Origin: Hordeum vulgare subsp. vulgare | Taxonomy: Eukaryota; Streptophyta; Magnoliopsida; Poales; Poaceae | DNA length: 64,000 nt | Direction of reading: 5' to 3' | Assembly: GCF_904849725.1 (NCBI RefSeq) | Contig: NC_058519.1 | Location: forward strand, 183,447,703 to 183,511,702 | Shown here: piece by piece, positions 23,301-36,894 of the stretch | Position numbering within the stretch: the first letter of the stretch is position 1 | Layout: every line of letters begins with the position of its first letter | Notes under the pieces: model-generated | Databases searched by the model: none | The model's input: the letters and a program-made list of their open reading frames with translations, nothing else | Told to the model about the DNA's origin: nothing | Program-made: the position numbers and the translations under genes

Positions 23301-25183
23301 TCACTTAATGTGTAGTGTTTGGTTGACGTGAATTGTCATGTCGTGACTTGCATGTATTCAGCTGCTCATGCATCATTTGTGTTGTGCATAGTGTGGTGAA
23401 TATCGTGTGTTGATGCTTGTTTCCGGTTTCCCCCGTCTCGATAGAGCTCCGCAAGCGTGTCGGATGTGAGGACCCGTTCGACCACGTCGGTTCGTCTGCT
23501 TCACGGAGGCATTCTTCTTCCAAGCGGGATCTCAGGCAAGATGACCATTTCCCAAGATACCATTACTATCATTGCCATGCTAGTTTCATCGCTTCTCTCG
23601 ATTATGTCTCGTTGCCTACCACGTGTTAAATATCAGCCTCTCAACAATGCCATGAAACCTTCAACCTGTTCAACCTACCAAACCACTGATTGGCTATGTT
23701 ACCGCTGTTAGCGTTGCTAGTTGCAGGTGCTTTGCTTCCATGTGAAAGCATGGGTTCCTTGTTATAACACCATATTAAATGCTAGTTAATTTAATGCACC
23801 TATATACTTGGTAAAAGGTGGAAGGCTCGGCCTTTCTAGCCTGGTGTTTTGTTCCACCTTTGCCCCCTTAGTTTCGGCTATCGGTGTTATGTTCCATAAC
23901 TGAGCGCTCCTAACACGATCGGGGTTGTTATGGGGACCCCCTTGATAATTCGTTTTAGATTAAAGATGGTCTGGCAAGGCCCAACTTTGGTACTACATTT
24001 GCCTAATCACCCAATAAAATTGCATAGGGACTTTCCGGACCCCGAGGATAATTTAATCAACCTCCCCGGGCCAGTGCTCCGCATGAGTGTTGGTCCAAAA
24101 CAGAGCAGCTTATTAACGCTACCCGGGGCAACTCGGCATTTGGCGTGGTAACCATCACTCATCCGTCGTGTCCTGAGAAAGAGGTACGCGACTCCTATAG
24201 GGATCGTCGACACGTCGGGCGGCCTTGCTGGATTAGTTTTACCTTTGACGAGATATCTTGTGCATCGGGATTCCGGGGATACTTTGGGAAATCTCAGAGT
24301 TGAGGTTTTCGACTAGGGAATCCGACGAGATCGCGAGCTTCGTGATTGAGGATTTCTATGCGGCTTGTGGTAATTTGTGATGGACTAGTTGGAGCACCCC
24401 TGCAGGGTTAAATCTTTTCGGAAAGCCATGCCCGCGGTTATGTGGCAACGTGGAAACTTTGTTTAACACTGGTTCTAGATAAGTTGAAGTTAATTAATTA
24501 AAATATGCCAACTGTGTGCATAACCGTGACTGTCTCTTTCGTGAGTTCTTTCTCCGACCGAGGACACAATGGGGTTATGTCTGACGTAGGTAGGTGTTCA
24601 GGATCATTCATTTGATCATCAGTAGTTCATGTCCGTTATGCGTAGATCTTCCCTCTCTTATTTCTTGTACTCGTAAGTTTAGCCACCAAATATATGCTTA
24701 GCCGCTGCTGCAACCTCACCACTTAATCATGCCTCACCCATTAAGCTTTTCTAGTCTTTATACCTTTCGAAATGAGATTGCTGAGTCCCATGTGGCTCAC
24801 AGATTACTACAACACCAGTTGCAGGTACAGGTAAAGGTTACTTGACGCGAGCGCGTTGATTGTTCATTTGGAGTTGCTTCTTCTTCTTCTTCGATCTAGG
24901 ATGGGTTCCAGGCCGACAGCCTGGGATAGCAAGGATGGACGTCGTTCTTCTTTTGTCGTTTGTTTTCGTCCGTAGTCGGACCCCGCTCTTACTCTTGATG
25001 AATATGTAATGTACTGCTGTGACTCTCATGTAGCTTGTGGCGAGTGTAAGCCAATTCTATATATATATCTCTTCTTCTCAGTACATGTACTTGTAACGAT
25101 ATCCATTCTTGCGACACGACGAGATGCGCTTCTATCCCTGACGAGGCCTTCGTGCCAAATTGAGGATAGGGTCGCATCTGGGC
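20313..25183 (+). repeat. Sukkula-type LARD LTR, plus orientation, lacking only its last bases
   Basis: It opens TGTGACAGCC and ends GGGTCGCATCTGGGC, which corresponds to the Sukkula LTR end GTCGCATCTTGGGCGTGAC minus the last six bases or so; the family name rests on my memory of a published marker primer. At 4.87 kb it has the very long LTR typical of LARDs. No internal domain or second LTR in this orientation follows. Instead it is fused at 25181-25184 to a minus-strand LTR. It is clearly more diverged from the two minus-strand LTRs than those are from one another, with a different promoter/leader segment (about 20760-21640). Confidence 0.82.
20869..20876 (+). promoter_or_regulatory. TATA box in the plus-strand LARD LTR
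   Basis: TATAAATA lies about 556 bp into the LTR, followed by a GC- and CT-rich leader. This marks the likely U3/R boundary. Confidence 0.6.
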
Positions 25184-28100
25184 TTTCCAAAAAGATTTAA
25201 CCCTGCAGGGGTGCTCCAACTAGTCCGTCACAAATTACCACAAGCTGCATAGAAATTCTCAATCACGAAGCTCGCGATCTCGTCGGATTCCCTAGTGGAA
25301 AACCTCAACTCTGAGATTACCCAAACTATCACTGGAATCTCGATGCACAAGATATCTCGTCAAAGGTAAAACTAATCCAGCAAGGCCGCCCGACGTGTCG
25401 ACGATCCCAATAGGAGTCGCGTACCTCGTTCTCACGACACGACGGATGGGTCACACTAGGAGATACCAAACCTCGGGTTGCCCCGCGGTGGCCCCGTAGT
25501 CTGCCAATTTGGACCAACACTCATGAGGAGAACTGGCCCGGGGGTTGATTAAATTATCCTCGGGGTCCGAAAAGTCCCTATGCAATTTTATTAGGTGTTT
25601 AGGCAAATGTAGTACCAAAGTTGGGCCTTGCCAGACCAGCCTTAATCTAAAACGAATTATCAAGGGGGTCCCCATAACAACCCCGATCGTGTTAGGAGCG
25701 CTCAATTATGGAACATAACACCGGTAGCCGAAACTAAGGGGGCAAGGTGGAACAAAACACCAGGCTAGAAAGGCCGAGCGTTCCACCTTTTACCAAGTAT
25801 ATAGGTGCAAAAAATTAAATAGCATTAATATGGTGATACAACAGGGGACCCATGTTAACACATGGAAGCAACTGCACCTGCAACTAGCAACGCTAACAAC
25901 ATGGTTAAGCAAGCAGTAACATAGCCAATCTGTGGTTTGCTAGGTTGTGAACAATTGAAGGTTTCATGGCATTGTTGAGAGGCTCATATATAACATGTGA
26001 TAGGCAACGAGACGTAAACGGTAGCAACGGTAAAACTAGCATGGCAATGATAGTAATGGTATCTGGGGAAATGGTCATCTTGCCTGAGATACCGCTTGGA
26101 AGAAGAATGACTCCGTGAAGCAGACGAACCGACGTGGTCGAACGGGTCCTCACATCCGACACGCTTGCGGAGCTCTATCGAGACGGGGGAAACCGGAAAC
26201 AAGCATCAACACACGATATTCACCACACTATGCACAACACAAATGATGCATGAGCAGCTGAATACATGCAAGTCACGACATGACAATTCACACAAACAGA
26301 CACTACACATTAAGTGAAGTTCAATATGCAACGAGTTGCATATTGACGAAACTCCACGTTAACTATTTAGTTCACTCCCGGTTATTTACACGACAAAATT
26401 AAATTGTTGTTAACATGGCAAGGGGTGAAGCACAAATTAATCTACCTAGCTAGGCATTTTAAATGAGACCGGAAACGAAATATAGCATCTCCGAAATGAC
26501 CCCACGTGTTAAATTCTAATTCTGTCCAGATTTGTCCTAATCACATTTTATGTTTGTTAAACAGCAAAAAAAATGGATCATGTGATTCTACTCGTTGTCC
26601 TGGTCCATTTACATATATGGCACATCTCCAACGGAGCTACGGACAAATAGTTACGACCTAAACCGTTTTCAACACGCCGACATGCAAACCGATGCGAACA
26701 ACACACTAGACAGTTCTAATTATGCATGAGAGTTGGAAAATATTACTCTACGCAAAATTCTAGTCAAAACCCATATATAACTCACTCTGATCCGATGCAC
26801 GGTTTAGAAACTACGCTCTTTGGAAATCAATGCAACTTTTTCTGAAATTAAATAAAATCGCAGGTTAATTAAAAAAACGTATGGCCCGAATCTGTGCACT
26901 CGGATACCGCCACTCGGAGCTTTGTGCCCACGCGCTTGGGTGTGAAAAACGAAGCAAAACTAATAGGGTCAGTCCATGGTTCAAACACAAGACCTCCTTG
27001 GTGTGTACTGAGGTGTGTCACCATTGGGCTAGCTCTGACCTTGTGACAGAGATGTGCATCGGTCTTTAAAACATAACTTAGAAAGCTGACAAATGACAAT
27101 GCAAAACCACTGGAAAAATATATACTAGAGGAAATGGGATTCGATCCTGGGTCTACTGGGTGGAGACGCGATGTCGTGACCAGCTGGGCTAAGATGGGTT
27201 CGTGATAAAAATGGGTTCCTTCTGTAGATGAGCACACAACCACGCTGAATCTGAACCTGAATAAAACTGCATCTCAAACAGGGTATGTTTCTGTACCTTG
27301 CTGAAACTAGCACGTACGGGGGGCGACTTTGGCTGCTCTCAACGGAGAACTAGGGCCGGCGGCGCGATGCTCCGGCGAAGACAGCGGGCTGGGAGGCCAG
27401 GAATGGAAGGAGCCAGCAGGATCCGACTGTGTCAGAGTTCTCCCGTGAGATGGCGCGGGCGGAGCAGATGGGGAGCGAGGCGCTCATCGTCCCCTGCATC
27501 CGCAACTGTCAAAGTAGGACAGAAGCTGTGCAGAGCTTCGACGGCGGCCGAGGGCATGGTGGGCCTCCGGTAGGGCTGACAGAAGTCGGGAACAGGCGGA
27601 TCTAGCGAGCCTTGACCGGATCCGTTGGAGAACGACGGCGGACGGCGAGCTGCAGGGCAGCAAGGGCATCCATGGCGGGACTATAGCAACCTTTGTCATG
27701 ATCCTGACAGGGGAAAACAAGCAGAGAAGAGAAGAGAACAATTAGATGAGGAAGGAGAGGGAAGGAGAAAGAAGAGGGGTTAGTGCACGTGAGGTAACTG
27801 GCCTTGGCGCTGGTTCTGGCCGAGGAGATCCCAGACGGGAACGGCAGAGCTCTGGCGAGCGGTGGCTCCGGCGCGGTGCTGCTTGCTTGCTGGCGCTGGA
27901 CACGTCGAGGCGCACCAGGCGCGCCGCGGTGGCCATGTGCACCTGCGCCGGCGTAGCGGAGCTGAGGCGGTGGCACGATCAGCTCCAAATCCGACGGGAT
28001 CGACTGCTGGCGACGCGAGAAAGAGGCTGGTGGTGGCTTCCTTCAAGCGCGGCCATGGAGCGATGCTCTTGAAGAAAAGGAAAAGAGAGCAGGGTGAGGA

Positions 28101-29016
28101 AGAGAGAAGAACCAGGGAAGAGAGGAGGAGAGAGGAGCAGGGGCACCGGCGCGGATGCAGGGAGCTATCGGTGACGGACGCTGGCATCTGCCGGCTCCTG
28201 GACGCGTCCAACATGCAGAGTAGAAGGTGGCTCGGGGCATGCTTCTTGCTGGTTGGGCAGGGAAACGAGATCCCGAGGAAACAGGAGGAGTGGCGGCGGC
28301 GGTGATGGGACAAGATCCCTAGGAATTAGGGTTGAACCTCTTTTATATATAGCTATTGAATTTGGCTAGAGTCTATCAGGACCCTCCGATGCAGATCAGA
28401 CGGTCGAGAATAACTAGGTTAGGGAGTCCAATGGACAAACCGATGATGGTTTGCGGTATTACGGGGTTGAACCGAATCCAACGGTCACAACCGTGTGTTT
28501 CGGGCACCGGGAGGTTTTCGGACCAGGTTGCGCGTAGGGGCGGTGCACTGTGCAGAGGCGTTTGGCGGAGATGACAGGGAAAAACGGGCAACCCGGTGAC
28601 AGAGTTTAAAATACCGAAACGTCCGACAATTGACCGGCTATAGTGCCACTATATAATAAACGACACGGGTAACAAACGAGCTCCGATCGCGATGAAATTT
28701 GACGGACGGCCTACCTACACTAAATTAATACCGCACGCCAAGTTCCAGCTCAATCGGAGAAAGTTTTACGCACACTTTAAAACAAGGTTTCGACGATGCC
28801 GCGAGCGAGTGCGTGTGCGGTTGGGCTCAGAACGGACAACGACGTGAACTGGCAACTAACACCGGATGCAAGTTTAGAAAACTGGCGGCAACGGGTTGCT
28901 GATGCAATGCTGATGATGCGCATGATGCAATGATGATGTGACAAAATAAAATAAGACACACGACGAAAACGGAATAGAAGGGGAATCTTCTGGAATGTCG
29001 GCATCGGGCTGTCACA
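25184..29016 (-). repeat. Truncated 3' LTR of the LARD element
   Basis: It is collinear with 33067-36894. The likely TATA box reads on the minus strand from the stretch CTTTTATATATA at 28340-28351. Open frames in the GC-rich leader (27600-28315) are shared with the other LTR but begin without ATG. Confidence 0.85.
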
Positions 29017-32000
29017 ACTCTCCTACACTACAAGAGGATCTCGCCCCGAGATCCAAGAATGAAAGGGGGAGAGGATGAGAAAGAACAAGAGGTAAAATTT
29101 AGTCGCTTCTTTGACAAACGAGTGAAACCAATGATCCTTGAAGGATGCAAAGAGATGAAGAATGATATGAGAAGACAAGGAAGAATTCACGGAAAATTTC
29201 GGCAGCACTTCGGTAGGAAAATGGGACAAAAAATTCGATAAGATGGGAGAAATAGACAATATTCACAACCAACAATTAAATATAACAAGGGAACACCATG
29301 ATCTTGATAGAACAACATGATTGATCCAAAAGAGCAACATCACAAGGCCTCCAGAACACTAGAATAGGAACTAGCTCATACGAAAGAAGAGAATGAAGAG
29401 AGAATGACAACTACTAACTCCAATGAACTTGGCAAGAATCCTTGGAATAAGAATTGAACGGAGTTGTTGAAAAAACAACAACAAAAAGAACAAGATAGAA
29501 GTGGGCTTATGGAAACCTTTTCAAACTAATGAAGTGACAACCAGCCACTAACAGAAACAAGGATTGATTGAGAGAAACAAGATATGAACAATTTCTTACA
29601 CCAAGAGGATACATTGTGAACTTGGATTAATGACAAGCACCATGAAAGCAATAATCCATAGGAAAAGCTTTAGGTGAAATCCAAACCAAGATAACTCAAA
29701 GAAGAAATCATGGATTGAAAATATCTCATGATCACATAATCGGTTGATTTAATTATCTCATTCTTGAAAGGAAAACTCTTCGAGGCTCCTACACTAACAA
29801 GAAGGCTATAATACCACCTCAAAGGATAACGGAAGAACAAATGCACTTGGAAATGCAAGAGAAATGATACTTGAGGTTCTCCAACAAGAATCTTTAAGAA
29901 CACTTGAGAATGGATTGAAACCTTGATGAACCACCATGAAGGATCTCCGTATACAAATGAATGATGCAACGATAAGAAGGTAGAAAAGAATAAGATTATG
30001 ACCTTGCCAAAATTTAGATGCAGCCTCACAAAGAGATACTTAAAGGAACTTGGAACTCCGGAAAAGAAAGATAGACACTTGAGAAAAGAATTGATATCAT
30101 GAGCCACTCCGGAAGAAGAATTCAAAATACTACGAACAAGAATAAGAATTATGTTATGCTTATCCTTCATCAAGTTAAATTGATGACAAGCAACAGATTT
30201 AGCATACAACTTATTCTATTAGAAATGAATCTTGAAGAGGCAGAGAGATAAGCACCACTTGAGGCAAAATTAAGGAAGCACTGGTGAGAACTCACAATTG
30301 AATGGGGAAAACCAAGAATTAATGAAGATACATGAAAATGAAGAGATCATGAACCACCTGAGAGAAACTAGAACAAGGCACCGGATAACCGAGAGACAAA
30401 CGAAGAGACAACAATGGCGAAGAATTGAGGATGAAAGCTTAAAGCTGAGACCGAAGAATGTTCTAAAACGATGGCCCTCGGAGGATCGAGAATGAAAACA
30501 ACTCAGAAATGCACCTGGTAGCAATAAAGGGATTACTCATGATTGACAAAAAATGAGAGGATAACACGAAGCTGAGATGACCATCTTCACAAGAATGGAA
30601 AAAGACTGAGAGAAACACTCCTTCGAATTTGCAAGCTGAGAATGATGACGAGGAACAACACCAAGAATAGCTGAGACACTCCAGAATAAAGAAGAATGAA
30701 AGGTTGAGCCAATATGAGAATTAATTCAAATAGATCTTAAAGAAGGGATATGACTGATGAAATTCATACTTACGTCAGAGTTGAAAAGAATCACGGATCT
30801 CCGAGAAAAAATTAAAAGAGCCAGGAAAGATCGTGGAAAAGAACCTGTGGGTTATGGGCCCACTCAAAGAAATCACCTTTGAAAAGATTACTAGAACGGG
30901 AGATATTGCACCGGTACAAGAAAACTAGATGAGGTTAGCACCTCGAAATAAGTGAATGGTTGAAAACCAGAACTTCTGAAATATCTTTAACACTCCGGAT
31001 AGAAAGAGAGAGGAATTAAAAAAACAAGATAGGCTGAAAGAATTTCCAACGTCGGAAAGAATTTAATGGTTGAAAAGGATATGATGACCATGGATAACTG
31101 AACTGAATTCACCGGAAAGGGACAAGATGAAGAAATGATGAACTCAACTCATGAGAATCTTCACAATGAATCACCGGCTACAAACGGAAGAAGAGATAGC
31201 GGAAGCACAATGAAATGAATGCGCTTGGATGAAATCCAATCACCGAAGAAAAAAGGGCGGGAGGGCGGGGAAAACAAAAGACAAATTGGGCTAGATGAGA
31301 TGAACTCCGGAATAAAATGAGAGAATGATCTGCAACAACTGGAGAAGATTGAATTCAGTTGCAGAGAAGCACACCGGTTGAATGGAATTGATACGACGAC
31401 TCCGGTTGAAAAGAGTTGATAAGACGATCTAATTGAGCAAAGAAGATGCATTCACATAAAAATATGAGAACACATATTAGGAAAGATCTGAAATCACCAC
31501 TTGACATCGAAGCAACACGAATTACCATATTCCAACAAAACAAGGATGCGGCTTGCAATTAGCCAGAACAAACTCGTGAGAAAGATTTCGTCCGATATTT
31601 TCGTGGACAGGAATCCACTAGATGTAGAACCCCAACCTAACATCATGCATTTGTTGGAAGATTGTCCTATAAGCAACTACTTGAATTCCCACCTATGAAT
31701 TCCCGAAATATCTGGTCATGCAATCTGGTACACGGATACAAGGACTAATAATCACACAACTCCTATACTAACCCGTCACCTGTATCACATCCATCAACAC
31801 ACAACCAGAATCTCGGACCTTCATCTACAACAGACCCTCGTGATCACAACGATACAAAGTATGGTAGTACTCCCGAACAATCTGCACCAGTACTGGGGAC
31901 ATCGGGGTTATCTCGCCACTACTAGTATTGAAGCAATTATGAACATCCTTTGTTCTGAGATACTAAGAAACCTGAATGATAACGATGTGCTCAAGAATAC

Positions 32001-32298
32001 CCTGGAGCTCAACTCCCGTGAAACTCAAAGCAGATAGGAGGCACCAAGACAGAACTCCATCACATCGGCATCATATAGATTCCAAGAATATCCGCGTGAT
32101 CGTAAAAAATTTGAGTGGGAAGAGGAGTAGAATAAATTATTACGTCAAGATTCCTCACCAGAGCATAGAAGAGGAGAAAAAAAAGAATCCTACTCTCCGA
32201 TACATAACTAGACTCAAAGCAGTTTTTCACTAGACTCGACTCGGCCAAGTTCGATTAATCAAGGGGGCTCCTAGGTCGGTACTGCTCTGATACCAACT
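29017..32298 (-). other. Non-coding internal domain of the LARD
   Basis: About 3.28 kb with no frame longer than about 180 codons and no retroviral domain. The plus strand is strongly purine-rich (GAA, GAGA, AATGA phrases), so the element's own RNA would be pyrimidine-rich. A candidate polypurine tract (minus strand GTAGGAGAGT, 29017-29026) abuts the 3' LTR. Confidence 0.75.
32284..32295 (-). other. Primer binding site, initiator-Met tRNA
   Basis: The minus strand reads TGGTATCAGAGC three bases inside the 5' LTR, the standard plant tRNA-iMet primer site. Confidence 0.9.
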
Positions 32299-35200
32299 TG
32301 TCACGCCCAAGATGCGACCCTATCCTCAATTTGGCACGAGGGCCTCGTCAGGGATAGGAGCGCATCTCGTCGTGTCGCAAGAATGGATATCGTTACAAGT
32401 ACATATACTGAAAGAAGAGATATATAAAGAGAGTTGGCTTACACTCGCCACAAGCTACATCAGAGTCACAACAGTACATTGCATAATCATCAAGAGTAAG
32501 AGCAGGGTCCGACTACAGACGAAAACAAATGTGAAAAGAAGAACGACGTCCATCCTTGGTATCACACGCTGCCGGCCTGGAACCCATCCTAGATCGATGA
32601 AGAAGAAGAAGAAGCAACTCCAAATGAACAATCAACGCGCTCGCGTCAAGTAACCTTTACCTGTACCTGCAACTGGTGTTGTAGTAATCTGTGAGCCACA
32701 GGGGACTCAGCAATCTCATTTCCAAAGGTATCAAGACTAGCAAAGCTTAATGGGTGAGGTATGGTTAAGTGGTGAGGTTGGAGCAGCGGCTAAGCATATA
32801 TTTGGTGGCTAAACTTACGAGTACAAGAAATAAGAGGGGAAGATCTACGCATAACAGACGGGAACTACTGATGATCAAATGAATGATCCTGAACACCCAC
32901 CTACGTTAGACATAACCCCACCGTGTCCTCGATCGGAGAAGGAACTCACGAAAGAGACAGTCACGGTTACGCACACAGTTGCCATGTTTTAATTAAGTTA
33001 ACTTCAAGTTATCTAGAACCAGTGTTAAACAAAGTTTCCACATTGCCACATAACCGCGAGCACGGCTTTCCGAAAAGATTTAACCCTGCAGGGGTGCTCC
33101 AACTAGTCCATCACAAATTACCACAAGCCGCATAGAAATCCTCAATCACGAAGCTCGCGATCTCGTCGGATTCCCTAGTGGAAAACCTCAACTGTGAGAT
33201 TACCCAAAGCATCACCGGAATCCCGATGCACAAGATATCTCGTCAAAGGTAAAACTAATCCAGCAAGGCCGCCCGACGTGTCGACGATCCCGATAGGAGT
33301 CGCGTACCTCGTTCTCAGGACACGACGGATGGGTCACACTAGGAGATAGCAAACCTCGGGTTGCCCCGCGGTGGCCCCGTAGTCTGCCAATTTGGACCAA
33401 CACTCATGAGGAGCACTGGCCCGGGGGTTGATTAAATTATCCTCGGGGTCCGGAAAGTCCCTATGCAATTTTATTAGGTGTTTAGGCAAATGTAGTACCA
33501 AAGTTGGGCCTTGCGAGACCAGCCTTAATCTAAAACGAATTATGAAGGGGGTCCCCATAACAACCCGGGTCGTGTTAGGAGCGCTCAATTATGGAACATT
33601 ACACCGGTAGCCGAAACTAAGGGGGCAAGGTGGAACAAAACACCAGGCCAGAAAGGCCGAGCGTTCCACCTTTTACCAAGTATATAGGTGCAAAAAATTA
33701 AATAGCATTAATATGGTGATATGACAAGGGACCCATGTTAATACATGGAAGCAACTGCACCTGCAACTAGCAACGCTAACAACATGGTTAAGCAAGCAGT
33801 AACATAGCCAATCAGTGGTTTGCTAGGTTGTGAACAGTTGAAGGTTTCATGGCATTGTTGAGAGGCTCATATATAACATGTGGTAGGCAACGAGACGTAA
33901 ACGGTAGCAACGGTAAAACTAGGATGGCAATGATAGTAATGGTATCTGGGGAAATGGTCATCTTGCCTGAGATACCGCTTGGAAGAAGAATGACTCCGTG
34001 AAGCAGATGAACCGACGTGGTCGAACGGGTCCTCACATCGGACACGCTTGCGGAGCTCTATCGAGACGGGGGAAACCGGAAACAAGCATCAACACACGAT
34101 ATTCACCACGCGATGCACAACACAAATGATGCATGAGCAGCTGAATGCATGCAAGTGACGACATGACAATTCACACAAACAGACACTACACATTAAGTGA
34201 AGTTCAATATGCAACGAGTTGCATATTGACGAAACTCCACGTTAATTATTTAGTTCACTCCCGGTTATTTACACGGCAAAATTAAATTGTTGTTAACATG
34301 GCAAGGGGTGAAGCACAAATTAATCTACCTTGCTAGGCATTTGAAATGAGACCGGAAATGAAATATAGCATCTCCGAAATGACCCCACGTGTTAAATTCT
34401 AATTCTGTCCAGATTTGTCCTAATCACATTTTATGTTTGTTAAACAGCAAAACAAAATGGATCACGTGATTCGACTCGTCGTCCTGGTCCGATTACATAT
34501 ATGGCACATCTCCAACGGAGCTACGGACAAATAGTTATGACCTAAACCGTTTTCAACACGTCGACATGCAATCCGATGCAAACAGCACACTAAACAGTTC
34601 TAATTATGCATGAGAGTTGGAAAATATTACTCTACGCAAAATTCTAGTCAAAACCCATATATAACTCACTCCGATCCGATGCACGGTTTAGAAACTACGC
34701 TCTTTGAAAATCAATGCAACTTTTTCTGAAATTAAATAAAATTGCAGGTTAATTAAAAAAAAACGTATGGCCCGAATCTGTGCACTGGGATACCGCCACT
34801 CGGAGCTTTGTGCCCACGCGATTGGGTGTGCAAAACGAAGCAAAACTAATAGGGTCAGTCCATGGTTCGAACACCTTGGTGTGTACTAAGGTGTGTCACC
34901 AGTGGGCTATCTCTGACCTTGTGACAGAGATGTGCATCGGTCTTTAAAACATAACTTAGAAAGCTCACAAATGACAATGCAAAACCACTGGAAAAATATA
35001 TACTGGAGGCAATGGGATTCAATCATGGGTCTACTGGGTGGAGACGCGATGTCGTGACCAGCTGGGCTAAGATGGGTTCGTGATAAAAATGGGTTCCTTC
35101 TGTAGATGAGCACACAACCACGCTGAATATGAACCTGAACAAAACTGCATCTCAAACAGGGTATGTTTCTGTACCTTGCTGAAACTAGCACGTACAGGGG

Positions 35201-36894
35201 CGACTTTGGCTGCTCTCAACGGAGAACTAGGGCCGGCGGCGCGATGCTCCGGCGAAGACAGCGGGTTGGGAGGCCGGGAATGGAAGGAGCCGGCAGGATC
35301 TGACTGTGTCGGAGTTCTCCCGTGAGATGGCGCGGGCAGAGCAAATGGGGAGCGAGGCGCTCATCGTCCCCTGCATCCGCAACTGTCAAAGTAGGACAGC
35401 AGCTGTGCAGAGCTTCGACTGCGCCCAAGGGCAAGGTGGGCCTCCGGTAGGGCTGACAGAAGTCGGGAATAGGCGAATCTAGCGAGCCTCGACCGGATCC
35501 GTTGGAGAACGACGGCGGACGGCAAGCTGCAGGGCAGCAAGGGCATCCATGGCGGGGCTACATCAACCTTTGTCATGATCCTGACAGGGGAAAACAAGCA
35601 GAGAAGAGAAGAGAACAATTAGATGAGGAAGGTGAGGGAAGGAGAAAGAAGAGGGGTTAGCGCACGTGAGGTAACTGGCCTTGGTGCTGGTTCTGGCCGA
35701 GGAGATCCCAGACGGGAACGGTAGAGCTCCGGCGAGCGGTGGCTCCGGCGCGGTGCTGCTTGCTTGCTGGCGCTGGACACGTCGAGGCGCACCAGGCGCG
35801 CCGCGGTGGCCATGTGCACCTGGGCCGGCGCACGGGAGCCGAGGCGGTGGCACGATCAGCTCCAAATCCGACGGGATCGACTACTGGCGACGCGAGAAAG
35901 AGGCTGGTGGTGGCTTCCTTCAAGCGCGGCCATGGAGCGATGCGCCTGAAGAAAAGGAAAAGAGAGCGGGGTGAGGAAGAGAGAAGAACCAGGGAAGAGA
36001 GGAGGAGAGAGGAGCAGGGGCATCGGCGCGGATGCATGAAGCTACCGGTGACGGACGCTGGCATCTGTCGGCTCCTGGACGCGTCCAACATGCAGAGTAG
36101 AAGGTGGCTCGGGGCATGCTTATTGCTGGTTGGGCAGGGGAACGAGATCCCGAGGAAACAGGAGGAGTGGCGGCGGCGATGATGGGACAAGATCCCTAGG
36201 AATTAGGGTTGAACCTCTTTTTATATATAGCTATTGAATTGGGCTAGAGTCTATCAGGACCCTCCGATGCAGATCAGACGGTCGAGAATAACTAGGTTAG
36301 GGAGTCCAATGGACAAATCGATGATGGTTTGCGGTATTACGGGGTTGAACCGGATCCAACGGTCACAACCGTGTGTTTCGGGCACCGGGAGGTTTTCGAA
36401 CCAGGTTGTGCGTAGGGGCGGTGCACTTTGCAGAGGCGCTAGGCGGAGATGATAGGGAAAAATGGGCAACCCGGTGACAGAGTTTAAAATACCGAAACGT
36501 CCGACAATTGACCGGCTATAGTGCCACTATATAATGAACGACACGGGTAACAAACGAGCTCCGATCGCGATGAAATTTGACGGACTACCTACCTACACTA
36601 AATTAATACCGCACACCAAGTTCCAGCTCAATCGGAGAAAGTTTTACGCACACTTTAAAACAAGGTTTCGATGATGCCGCGGGCGCGTGCGTGTGCGGTC
36701 GGTCTCAGAACGGACAACGACGTGAACCGGCAACTAACACCGGATGCAAGTTTAGAAAACTGGCGGCAACGGGTTGCCGATGCAATGCTGATGATGCGCA
36801 TGATGCGATGATGATGCGACAAAATAAAATAAGACACACGATGAAAACGGAATAGAAGGGGAATCTGCTGGAACGTCGGCATCGGGCTGTCACA
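32299..36894 (-). repeat. Complete 5' LTR of the LARD element
   Basis: It runs TGTGACAGCCCGATGCC... to ...GTCGCATCTTGGGCGTGACA on the minus strand. The TATA box corresponds to plus-strand 36218-36229. This copy defines the full LTR for comparison with 20313-25183 and 25184-29016. Confidence 0.88.

Larger units (their letters stand above)
25184..36894 (-). mobile_element. Sukkula-type LARD retrotransposon, 3' LTR truncated
   Basis: The element runs on the minus strand: 5' LTR 32299-36894 (4,596 bp), initiator-Met tRNA primer site at 32284-32295, non-coding internal domain 29017-32298, 3' LTR 25184-29016 (3,833 bp, missing the last ~765 bp that correspond to 32299-33063). The two LTRs are nearly identical by eye, so insertion was recent relative to its neighbours. 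A LARD encodes no proteins and must be mobilised by a partner element. No target duplication can be checked because the left end is lost; the five bases after the right end are CTATT. Confidence 0.88.

Noticed and set aside
27780..28313. A 177-codon minus-strand frame present in both LARD LTRs (also 35657-36190)
   Set aside because: It opens with TTG rather than ATG, is low-complexity (Arg/Ser/Pro-rich), and its conservation is explained by the two LTRs being nearly identical copies. The plus-strand 147-codon frame over the same DNA is likewise unsupported.
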